In this document: positions 1-5,313 of the stretch, piece by piece
Layout of the letters: each line of letters starts with the position of its first letter
Numbering within the stretch: position 1 is the first letter of the stretch
Assembly: GCA_902470035.1 (NCBI GenBank)
Contig: CABREZ010000080.1
Span: 1-5,936, forward strand
Length of the DNA stretch: 5,936 nucleotides
From: an uncultured Streptococcus sp.
GTDB lineage: Bacteria; Bacillota; Bacilli; Lactobacillales; Streptococcaceae
Reading direction: 5' to 3'
Made by a program: the position numbers and the translations under genes
The notes under the pieces: generated by a model
What the model saw: the letters and a program-made list of their open reading frames with translations, nothing else
Told to the model about the DNA's origin: nothing
Database searches by the model: none

Positions 1-332
1 TAATGGGGCTCTAAAATCAAGCACAAACATTCTTCAATTCCGTCATTCTCCATCTCTTTGATTACATCAGTGATAAAAGGGCGGGAAAATTTGTTGGCAA
101 AGTAAACCGACGCTTGTTTTCCAAGAGCAGTAGCAACCATGTCCACTTCTTCTCTAGTTATCCTTTGGAGTGGGGTTCCACCGATTCGGACGTAATTGTC
201 ATATAAAGTCTGAATTTCATGTGGTTCAGGACGAACCCCACGGCGTATATTTGTGAAAAATTCCGCTACTCCTTCATAGGTAATCTCTTCTGGTGAACCA
301 AAAGTCATCATCAACACAGCTCTTTTACTCAT
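1..332 (-). CDS. hemH: Ferrochelatase-family protein (HemH/CpfC-like), N-terminal part
   Basis: The visible 110 residues match the start of ferrochelatases, cytoplasmic enzymes that insert ferrous iron into a porphyrin; in Gram-positive bacteria the usual substrate is coproporphyrin III. In order I see the MMTFGSPE strand (residues 8-15), the FFTNIRRG motif (25-32), a YDNYVRIGGTPLQRIT segment (44-59) like the family's Y..IGG.SPL..IT, then PFI.D.I.EM..DGIEE (85-101) and the LEPH segment (107-110). The rest, including the catalytic His/Glu pair, lies beyond the left edge. The ATG at 332-330 is set by an AAGGAG ribosome site at 338-343, five bases upstream. It has its own promoter and lies behind the terminator of the ABC transporter gene. 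Most streptococci lack the rest of the haem pathway, so the true role is uncertain: haem uptake or salvage, or a ferrochelatase-like side function, are possible. The family call is firm; the biochemistry is inferred. Confidence 0.88.
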   Translation of the reverse strand, partial: MSKRAVLMMTFGSPEEITYEGVAEFFTNIRRGVRPEPHEIQTLYDNYVRIGGTPLQRITREEVDMVATALGKQASVYFANKFSRPFITDVIKEMENDGIEECLCLILEPH

Positions 333-360
333 AACTACTCCTTACTATATACTTTCCACT

Positions 361-369
361 ATTTTACCA
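361..369 (-). promoter_or_regulatory. Candidate extended -10 promoter of the ferrochelatase gene
   Basis: Read on the minus strand, TGG-TAAAAT lies 28 bases upstream of the ATG. This is an extended -10 (TGn plus a TATAAT-like hexamer). No good -35 hexamer is visible at 16-18 bases, which extended -10 promoters tolerate. Transcription would begin near 354, giving a leader of about 20 bases that contains the AAGGAG site. Assigned by pattern only. Confidence 0.45.
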
Positions 370-600
370 TGAAAAGGATTTCTTTGGGAAACTCTTTTAT
401 AAATCATTTGGAAGAAGAAACTAATTTTCTAGGTCAATACACAAGCTATTAAAAGAAATCATTCAAAGAAAGTGGAACAAATATCTTTTTATGTCCAATC
501 CGATACTGTATTATTCTTTGAAAACAACATCTATTTGAAATGACCATCTTTCATGTAAGGAGAGAAGGTTTGAATCCCTTTCTAAGAATTTCTACACAAT
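370..600. other. Intergenic stretch without a recognised gene
   Basis: The AT-rich gap between the ABC transporter gene and the ferrochelatase gene (333-652 in full) holds no ORF that I can support. Its left end carries the ferrochelatase promoter and its right end the ABC transporter terminator. Between them I see only a 9-bp inverted repeat, TTCAAAGAA (462-470) and TTCTTTGAA (514-522), too far apart for a terminator. Small open frames of 32 residues (minus, 449-547) and 10 residues (plus, 570-602) have no other support. It could hide a small RNA or an eroded gene, but nothing in the sequence shows this. Confidence 0.5.
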
Positions 601-638
601 AGAAAAAGTGGATAAAGAAACATTCTTCTATCCACTTT
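601..638 (-). terminator. Rho-independent terminator of the ABC transporter gene
   Basis: AAAGTGGATA (605-614) pairs perfectly with TATCCACTTT (629-638). An inner AAGAA (615-619) pairs with TTCTT (623-627), leaving one bulged base at 628 and a 3-base loop. Read on the minus strand the stem runs into a T tract (607-603). It begins 15 bases beyond the stop codon of the transporter gene, so it should end that transcript and separate it from the ferrochelatase gene. Confidence 0.85.
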
Positions 639-652
639 ATTGTTTACAGCTT

Positions 653-3178
653 TTATTCGCTACGTAAAGATTCCACTGGGTCTTTCTTCGCGGCGATGCG
701 TGAAGGGATGAGACCAGCTAACATGGTAAGAACAATGGAGATACCGATGAGGATAAGTGCGGCTTCCCATGGTAACTGCGCCACGTTTTCCACGTTGGTC
801 ATTTTCGCAACGACGGCATTGATTGGAAGTGTTGCAAGGAGTGTAATGGCGATACCGAGCACTCCGGAAATAAATCCTTCGATGGCTGTTTCGGCCGTGA
901 AGATACGACGGATGTCTTTCTTCGAAGCCCCCATTGCACGTAAGATTCCGATTTCTTTTGTACGTTCGAGAACCGAGATGTAGGTGATAATTGCAATCAT
1001 AATCGATGATACGATGAGCGAGATGGCTACGAAACCAACGAGTACGGTTGTAATCACGCCTACCATTGTCGTAATCGAAGACATGATGGTTTGAATATCG
1101 TCGGAGTAGGCGAGCACTTTGTCGTCTTCGCCAGCGTCTTTTTTCGCCGTGTTATAGGCATTGATGAAGTCCTTCAACTCTTGTTTTTGTTGGAATGAAG
1201 AGGTGTAGAACTCGATGGCAGCTGGTTTGGATTTGTCGATGACACCCAATTTCGCGAGGTTTTCCTCGTAAGTGGCAGCCGAGTTTTCGTTGTATTGTTG
1301 GATGTATTGCGCTTGTTGTTCAGGCGTCAATTTGACCAACTGGATTTTTTCTTCTTCGGTTAAATCAGCCGAATTGAATGGTTTTGGATCTTTGGCAAAT
1401 TCTTTTCCAGTAAATACATTGATGGTTGGGTTGGCTTCTTGCTCTTTTACGATGTCACTGTTTTGAATTTGCTCAGAAGTGTAATCGATCAGGGCGCTTG
1501 TATAAGCCACACCGCCAGAAGGAGAGTTCACACCAGAACTTGTGCCTTCTTTTTGACGAAGAACGCCGACGATTGTAAGCTCGAGGCCATTCTCGATTTG
1601 CGTCTTCATGTAGGCTTCGTCGTCAATTTTATTTATCCATTGGTTGTTTTCTTTGACGAAGCGATTCGTGTTGACAACAGCTTTGAAAGTTTTTCCAATG
1701 AAATCCCTATACTGATAGGTTTGGGATTTGAGTTCATCCAGTTTCTTCGCATCGTTTAATTCGCTAGGGTCTTTGATGCGTAAGCTATAAAGGAGGAGGT
1801 CACTGATTTGGTTCTCTTCATCCACGATCAGGACGATTTCAGATTTATCCTTCGGAAGGCGACCTTCTAGCACATCATATTGCGCATTCAGCATCTCCTG
1901 GTCGCTTGACAGTTGGCTCCAATAGTCGATGTTTTTCAAATAGCCTTTAATTGTTTGGTTGGCCGTATCGACTTCGTCCGCGAGGTTAGACGGAAGAATG
2001 CTCTTTGGACCGTTGGAGGTGTCACTGGCGTAAATATAGGGTTGTAAATTGTATTGGTAACGAATGTCTTTTGTAAGGTGTGCGACTTCTGAAGCGTGTT
2101 TATCCAAGTAGGTTTTGAAGGACGCGAGGTCATTTTTCCCGATTTGTTTTTTCAATAGATTCGTTAAAAGCGTATTGACACCGAGTTCGTTTTTATCCCT
2201 ATAAGGCTTTTCACTCAAGTCTGGAGAGGTTGCCATCAGATTACTCTGGTTCTGCTCGCTAATCGTCAATGGCAAAGAGACGAGAGTGTCTTCTTGCACC
2301 TTTTTCACATAGTCGCTCACACCATTTGAGAGGGCCAAGATCAGGGCAATCCCGATAATCCCGATGGAACCAGCAAAGGCCGTCAGAAATGTCCGACCTT
2401 TCTTCGTCAATAGGTTATTAAACGAAAGGGCCAGAGCCGTCGTAAAGCTCATCTTTGTCTTTGTAAACTGAATGTCCCCTTGTTTGGGTTCTTCGGTTGG
2501 TTCGTATGGATTCGAGTCGCTTAAGATATTTCCATCTAATACTTGTACGATACGTGTAGAGTAGGTTTTCGCCAGTTCTGGGTTATGCGTCACCATGATC
2601 ACGAGACGTTCCTTGGCGATGTCTTTTAATAACTCCATGATTTGAACAGAAGTCTCAGAATCGAGCGCTCCTGTTGGCTCATCGGCTAAAACGACTTTAG
2701 GATTATTGACAAGAGCACGCGCAATCGCGATTCGTTGCATTTGTCCGCCAGACATTTGGCTTGGTTTCTTATATAAATGATCTTTTAGGCCAACGCGTTC
2801 AAGTGCTTCGATGGCACGCTTCTTACGTTCCGATTTAGAAACGCCAGAGAGCGTCATCGCAATCTCGACGTTTGAGATTGCCGTTTGGTGACCAATCAGA
2901 TTATAGGATTGGAAGACGAATCCGATGGTGTGGTTTCTGTAGCTATCCCAATCGCGGTCTTTAAATTGCTTGGTTGATTTTCCTTGGATGAGTAAATCAC
3001 CCGATGTGTATTGGTCGAGTCCACCGATGATATTTAAGAGGGTGGTTTTCCCTGAACCCGATTGTCCGAGAATCGAGACGAACTCATTTTCACGGAAACG
3101 AATCGAGATATCCTTCAAAGCGTGAAACTCTTGATTCCCCGTATAATACACTTTTGAAATACGTTGTAGTTGTAACAT
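653..3178 (-). CDS. MacB/FtsX-type ABC transporter, fused ATPase and permease with large extracellular domain
   Basis: An 841-residue fused ABC protein of the MacB (type VII, mechanotransmission) fold, expected to act as a membrane homodimer. The ATPase is at residues 1-225: Walker A GQSGSGKTT (38-46), Q-loop Gln90, signature MSGGQ (142-146), Walker B VVLADEP (162-168, catalytic Glu167) and H-loop His198, all intact. A linker (226-245) leads to helix 1 (about 266-288), then an outside domain of about 415 residues (290-704), and three C-terminal helices (about 705-735, 769-790, 806-825). The conserved ERTKEIGILRAMGASKKDI loop (738-756) and the DPVESLR tail are typical of FtsX-type permeases. 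The extracellular domain is clearly larger than in Gram-negative MacB. Relatives export or expel antibiotics, peptides or lipoproteins; the substrate here cannot be read from the sequence. The ATG has an AAAGGA site eight bases upstream. It is monocistronic, and its high CpG content is unlike its neighbours. Confidence 0.93.
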   Translation of the reverse strand: MLQLQRISKVYYTGNQEFHALKDISIRFRENEFVSILGQSGSGKTTLLNIIGGLDQYTSGDLLIQGKSTKQFKDRDWDSYRNHTIGFVFQSYNLIGHQTAISNVEIAMTLSGVSKSERKKRAIEALERVGLKDHLYKKPSQMSGGQMQRIAIARALVNNPKVVLADEPTGALDSETSVQIMELLKDIAKERLVIMVTHNPELAKTYSTRIVQVLDGNILSDSNPYEPTEEPKQGDIQFTKTKMSFTTALALSFNNLLTKKGRTFLTAFAGSIGIIGIALILALSNGVSDYVKKVQEDTLVSLPLTISEQNQSNLMATSPDLSEKPYRDKNELGVNTLLTNLLKKQIGKNDLASFKTYLDKHASEVAHLTKDIRYQYNLQPYIYASDTSNGPKSILPSNLADEVDTANQTIKGYLKNIDYWSQLSSDQEMLNAQYDVLEGRLPKDKSEIVLIVDEENQISDLLLYSLRIKDPSELNDAKKLDELKSQTYQYRDFIGKTFKAVVNTNRFVKENNQWINKIDDEAYMKTQIENGLELTIVGVLRQKEGTSSGVNSPSGGVAYTSALIDYTSEQIQNSDIVKEQEANPTINVFTGKEFAKDPKPFNSADLTEEEKIQLVKLTPEQQAQYIQQYNENSAATYEENLAKLGVIDKSKPAAIEFYTSSFQQKQELKDFINAYNTAKKDAGEDDKVLAYSDDIQTIMSSITTMVGVITTVLVGFVAISLIVSSIMIAIITYISVLERTKEIGILRAMGASKKDIRRIFTAETAIEGFISGVLGIAITLLATLPINAVVAKMTNVENVAQLPWEAALILIGISIVLTMLAGLIPSRIAAKKDPVESLRSE

Positions 3179-3205
3179 ATACTCGATCCTTTCATAAATA
3201 TGAGT

Positions 3206-3234
3206 AGTCTATCACAATTTGAATCGGGAGTCAA
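3206..3234 (-). promoter_or_regulatory. Promoter of the ABC transporter gene
   Basis: On the minus strand, a -35 TTGACT (3229-3234) and a -10 TAGACT (3206-3211) are separated by exactly 17 bases. TGA directly precedes the -10 (3212-3214), making it extended. Transcription should start near 3199, giving a leader of about 20 bases with the AAAGGA ribosome site at 3187-3192. A short inverted repeat, TCATA-AA-TATGA (3192-3203), covers the expected start point and could be an operator. The promoter lies between czcD and the transporter, so the two genes can be expressed independently. Confidence 0.8.
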
Positions 3235-3240
3235 TATATT

Positions 3241-3286
3241 AAATCGATGATTTCTAAAATATCCTCAACAAAGGAATGATCGATTT
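3241..3286 (-). terminator. Possible weak terminator or stem-loop downstream of czcD
   Basis: AAATCGAT (3241-3248) and ATCGATTT (3279-3286) form a perfect 8-bp inverted repeat around a 30-base loop that contains a smaller TCCT/AGGA stem. It begins four bases past the czcD stop and ends just before the -35 of the transporter promoter. The stem is AT-rich and no long T run follows, so it is a weak terminator at best. Because each arm contains the palindrome ATCGAT, it could instead be two protein-binding sites. Confidence 0.3.
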
Positions 3287-3289
3287 CCA

Positions 3290-4204
3290 TTAATAATGGT
3301 GATGGTGGTGGTGATCATGTCCATGACTTTGACTGGCTTCCAGCTCTTCGATATTTCGCTTGTGGGCGCGGTGAGTTGCTAGGTCTTCATCCACTTCGAT
3401 GGTGACATTTTGAAATCCCCTCTCTTTGAGCAAGGCACGGATCTCTTCTTTACAGACCACCATCTGCTCCATCCGCTTGAGACAAACATGAACAATAGCA
3501 TTTTTCTCTAGTCCATCCATGGTCCAAAGATTAAGCTGATTGATACTAGCGACATGGTCCAACTGCTCTAAATCATTCTTAACTTGCTTGATATCTACCC
3601 CTTCTGGCACAGCATCCAAGAAAATCTTAAGGGTGCTCCAAAAACGAGGAAGGGCTTGTGACAAGATGAAAGCAGAAATCCCAAGGGACAAGAGTGGATC
3701 AAGGAAATACCAGTCAGTAAATCGGAGGACAATAGCCATCAAGATGACAGCCAACCAACCTAAGGTATCTTCCAAAAAATGCAGGCTGAGAATGGATTCA
3801 TTCTTGGTTTGCCCCTTGCGAATGACCAGACTCGCCAGCACATTGACACTGATAGCAATAATTCCCAACCAAAGAAGCCCTTCGTCATTGACGGGCTGAG
3901 GGTGGAAAAGCTTGCTTACATTTTCTAAAATCACCATACCAGACCCAGTCATCAGAATGACTGCCGTTACTAAAGCCCCTAATAAGCTAAAACGCTTGTA
4001 GCCTAGGGTATAGCGACTATCTTCTTCACGATTGGAGATTGTTTCTAGAAAGGCCGAGAGGCCAATGGCTAGAGCATCCCCCAAGTCATGGACAGAATCA
4101 GCGAGAACAGCACTGGAGCCAAAGAGTCCACCAAAGATAAATTCGATAATGGCAAAGCTAAAATTTAAGAGAAAGGCTAGCCAAATGGCACATTTAGAAC
4201 TCAA
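3290..4204 (-). CDS. czcD: CzcD zinc efflux transporter (cation diffusion facilitator)
   Basis: A 304-residue cation diffusion facilitator, expected to export Zn2+ by proton exchange as a homodimer in the cell membrane. Six hydrophobic helices lie at about 8-29, 40-56, 72-93, 108-128, 138-161 and 168-184. The transport site is visible as His39/Asp43 in helix 2 (SVHDLGDA) and His142/Asp146 in helix 5 (LHFLED); a His-Asp/His-Asp set is the arrangement linked to zinc rather than manganese. A cytoplasmic ferredoxin-like domain follows (about 200-280). The tail ends HGHDHHHHHHY, with six consecutive histidines (298-303). The start is TTG at 4204-4202, chosen because a perfect AGGAGG site lies seven bases upstream and the protein then begins like other CzcD proteins. 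It is divergent from sczA, the order of the S. pneumoniae zinc-resistance locus, and probably induced by zinc through SczA. Family and partner are clear; metal preference is inferred from site residues and context. Confidence 0.93.
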   Translation of the reverse strand: MSSKCAIWLAFLLNFSFAIIEFIFGGLFGSSAVLADSVHDLGDALAIGLSAFLETISNREEDSRYTLGYKRFSLLGALVTAVILMTGSGMVILENVSKLFHPQPVNDEGLLWLGIIAISVNVLASLVIRKGQTKNESILSLHFLEDTLGWLAVILMAIVLRFTDWYFLDPLLSLGISAFILSQALPRFWSTLKIFLDAVPEGVDIKQVKNDLEQLDHVASINQLNLWTMDGLEKNAIVHVCLKRMEQMVVCKEEIRALLKERGFQNVTIEVDEDLATHRAHKRNIEELEASQSHGHDHHHHHHY

Positions 4205-4211
4205 TTTTTTA

Positions 4212-4217
4212 CCTCCT
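4212..4217 (-). promoter_or_regulatory. Ribosome binding site that fixes the TTG start of czcD
   Basis: On the minus strand AGGAGG is followed by seven bases (TAAAAAA) and then TTG. The full consensus match makes the TTG at 4204-4202 the best start; no ATG, GTG or TTG with comparable support lies nearby in frame. Confidence 0.85.
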
Positions 4218-4225
4218 CTGGTATA

Positions 4226-4234
4226 TGGTATAAT
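4226..4234 (+). promoter_or_regulatory. Candidate extended -10 promoter for sczA
   Basis: TGG-TATAAT is a perfect -10 hexamer with an extended TGn element, reading toward sczA. Only a weak TTTACC-like -35 is present at a short 15-base spacing. Transcription would begin near 4241, giving a leader of about 100 bases that includes all the inverted repeats before the sczA start, so a bound regulator could block elongation. The element lies only nine bases beyond the czcD ribosome site, within what is probably the czcD leader on the other strand. Confidence 0.55.
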
Positions 4235-4260
4235 TGGAATAGAATCATTCCCTTACTATT

Positions 4261-4266
4261 ATTATC
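4261..4266 (-). promoter_or_regulatory. Possible -10 element of czcD
   Basis: GATAAT on the minus strand is the best -10 match I find between the inverted repeats and the czcD start. The hexamer 17 bases upstream (TATCCT) is a poor -35, as expected for an activator-dependent promoter. Transcription near 4254 would place the inverted repeats at roughly -45 to -85, a usual place for an activator. This is a weak assignment; a TATACC hexamer nearer the gene is an alternative. Confidence 0.25.
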
Positions 4267-4298
4267 TCCTACAATGGAAAGAAAGGATAGGAGCATTC

Positions 4299-4338
4299 TG
4301 TTCAGTTTGTAAGATACTGAACACTTTGTTCAAAGTGT
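4299..4338. promoter_or_regulatory. Composite operator of overlapping inverted repeats, probable SczA sites
   Basis: Three inverted repeats overlap here. The first is TGTTCAGT (4299-4306) with ACTGAACA (4316-4323), an 8-bp match around nine bases. The second is TGAACA-CTT-TGTTCA (4318-4332). The third is ACACTTTG-TT-CAAAGTGT (4321-4338), a perfect 8-bp palindrome. TetR-family dimers bind such sites, and in S. pneumoniae SczA is known to use two motifs in the czcD promoter, one for zinc-dependent activation and one for repression without zinc. The block lies directly before the sczA start and about 95-135 bases upstream of czcD, so it could control both genes. Which repeat serves which role is not visible. 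Confidence 0.75.
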
Positions 4339-4342
4339 CTAT

Positions 4343-4882
4343 ATGACAAAGATTGACCGTCGCATCACCAAAACAAAAAAATCCATCTATACAGCCTTCT
4401 TACAGCTATTAAATGAGAAAGGCTACGAAGCAACCACTGTCCAAGATATCATCGACCTAGCGGATGTTGGTCGCTCTACTTTTTACAGCCACTACCCGAG
4501 CAAGGAACTCTTGCTAGACGAACTCTGCCATTATCTCTTTCATCATTTGTTTGAACGTGAAGCTCATGTCTCGGCAGAAGATTACTTGGCTCATATTTTT
4601 CTCCATTTCAGGAAAAACAAAGATCATGTAACCAGCCTTCTCCTATCAAAAAATGACTACTTCCTCCGTCAGCTCCATAAGGAATTAGAAACCCATGTCT
4701 TTCCGATGGTGGCGGATGATTTAAAAACATCCCATCCTAGGATCCCCACTTCTTACCTCAAACACTTTGTCATCACCAACTTCATTGAAACCTTGACCTG
4801 GTGGTTGAAAAAAGGGAAATCTTATAACGAGCAAGAAGTTGTTAGCTTTTATTTAGACGTCATGGAAATGACAACTAAATAA
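4343..4882 (+). CDS. sczA: TetR-family zinc-responsive regulator SczA
   Basis: A 179-residue TetR-family regulator. The N-terminal helix-turn-helix is clear: a first helix at about 10-25, then TTVQDIIDLADVGRSTFYSHY (31-51) and PSKELL, the standard recognition segment. The rest is a helical ligand and dimer domain rich in possible metal ligands: Cys62 and His63, 67, 68, 75, 84, 88, 95, 112, 118, 131 and 141. Its place divergent from czcD, and the neighbours to its right, match S. pneumoniae sczA, whose product activates czcD when zinc is high and represses it when zinc is low. The ATG at 4343 is the only reasonable start (stop codon in frame at 4310; no other start nearby), yet no proper ribosome site precedes it, only AAAGTG within the palindrome. 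A small membrane-protein gene follows after 35 bases and is probably cotranscribed. The name rests on synteny and family, not on an alignment. Confidence 0.88.
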   Translation: MTKIDRRITKTKKSIYTAFLQLLNEKGYEATTVQDIIDLADVGRSTFYSHYPSKELLLDELCHYLFHHLFEREAHVSAEDYLAHIFLHFRKNKDHVTSLLLSKNDYFLRQLHKELETHVFPMVADDLKTSHPRIPTSYLKHFVITNFIETLTWWLKKGKSYNEQEVVSFYLDVMEMTTK

Positions 4883-4917
4883 AAATATATTATTATTCTA
4901 GTTAGAAAGGGAATCTT

Positions 4918-5250
4918 ATGCTCCTCCCCATTCTTCTCGGCTTTTTTACAGCCTTCTTAGCCCTTGCTTTTGCTCTTCTTCACTTATTGGCTTCTCTTAC
5001 TGAAGTTAAAAAAGGGAATCACACTCTAGGAAATACATTTCTCCTCATCGGAAGTGGCCTTGCGACCTTCTCTCTCATCCTCTACTTCCTTTTGCCAATT
5101 GTTGCTTTATTCATTTGGCTGATCGGAGTTAGCTTGATTTGCTACGGAGCCTATTGGAATGGCAAGCACAAAGAAAACTTCCATCTAGCCCATCATGTCA
5201 TTCGGATTGGAATCGCTCTGGTACTTACTATCTTGTTAGCCTTAGTATGA
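4918..5250 (+). CDS. Small four-helix membrane protein of unknown function
   Basis: A 110-residue, strongly hydrophobic protein with about four membrane helices (1-28, 39-58, 60-80, 95-110). Two short polar loops are visible: TEVKKGNHT (28-36) and NGKHKENFHLAHH (81-93), the latter with four histidines. I do not recognise a named family and see no catalytic motif. The ATG has an AAGGG ribosome site (4907-4911) six bases upstream. It starts 35 bases after sczA on the same strand with no terminator between, so the two are probably one transcript ending at the hairpin that overlaps this gene's stop codon. A gene of this kind sits between sczA and the choline transporter gene in S. pneumoniae, as far as I recall, so linkage may be old. 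A role in zinc handling would be a guess from position and the histidines. Confidence 0.8.
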   Translation: MLLPILLGFFTAFLALAFALLHLLASLTEVKKGNHTLGNTFLLIGSGLATFSLILYFLLPIVALFIWLIGVSLICYGAYWNGKHKENFHLAHHVIRIGIALVLTILLALV

Positions 5251-5283
5251 AAAAAAGGATCTTTTGATCCTTTTTTTCATACT
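5244..5283. terminator. Bidirectional Rho-independent terminator
   Basis: AGTATGAAAAAAAGGATC (5244-5261) and its exact complement (5266-5283) form a perfect 18-bp stem with a TTTT loop. The A run in the left arm and the T run in the right arm let it act on both strands. It ends the sczA transcript on the plus strand and the choline transporter transcript on the minus strand, which converge here. The TGA stop of the small membrane protein (5248-5250) lies inside the left arm. Confidence 0.92.
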
Positions 5284-5313
5284 CATGAATTAAGCTAATA
5301 CTCCTTTAAAAAT

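Noticed and set aside
449..547. Minus-strand open frame of 32 residues in the gap between the ABC transporter and ferrochelatase genes
   Set aside because: No ribosome site, no recognisable protein, and an AT-rich setting where short frames arise by chance.
565..585. GGTTTGAATCCC resembles the T-arm of a tRNA
   Set aside because: The stem has a mismatch and no acceptor, D or anticodon arm can be found upstream.
557..602. AAGGAG followed seven bases later by a TTG and a 10-codon frame on the plus strand, like a leader peptide
   Set aside because: No plus-strand gene follows for it to control, and the frame runs to the edge of the opposite-strand terminator.
696..983. Plus-strand open frame of 95 codons inside the ABC transporter gene
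   Set aside because: Lies antisense to a well-supported coding sequence, with an unnatural composition and no promoter or ribosome site; the same holds for the frames at 1272-1466 and 1439-1759.
3540..3899. Plus-strand open frame of 119 codons inside czcD
   Set aside because: Antisense shadow of the clear CDF transporter, with no family resemblance.
4032..4346. Plus-strand open frame of 104 codons running through the czcD-sczA gap
   Set aside because: It begins antisense to czcD and crosses the promoter and operator region; the protein resembles nothing.
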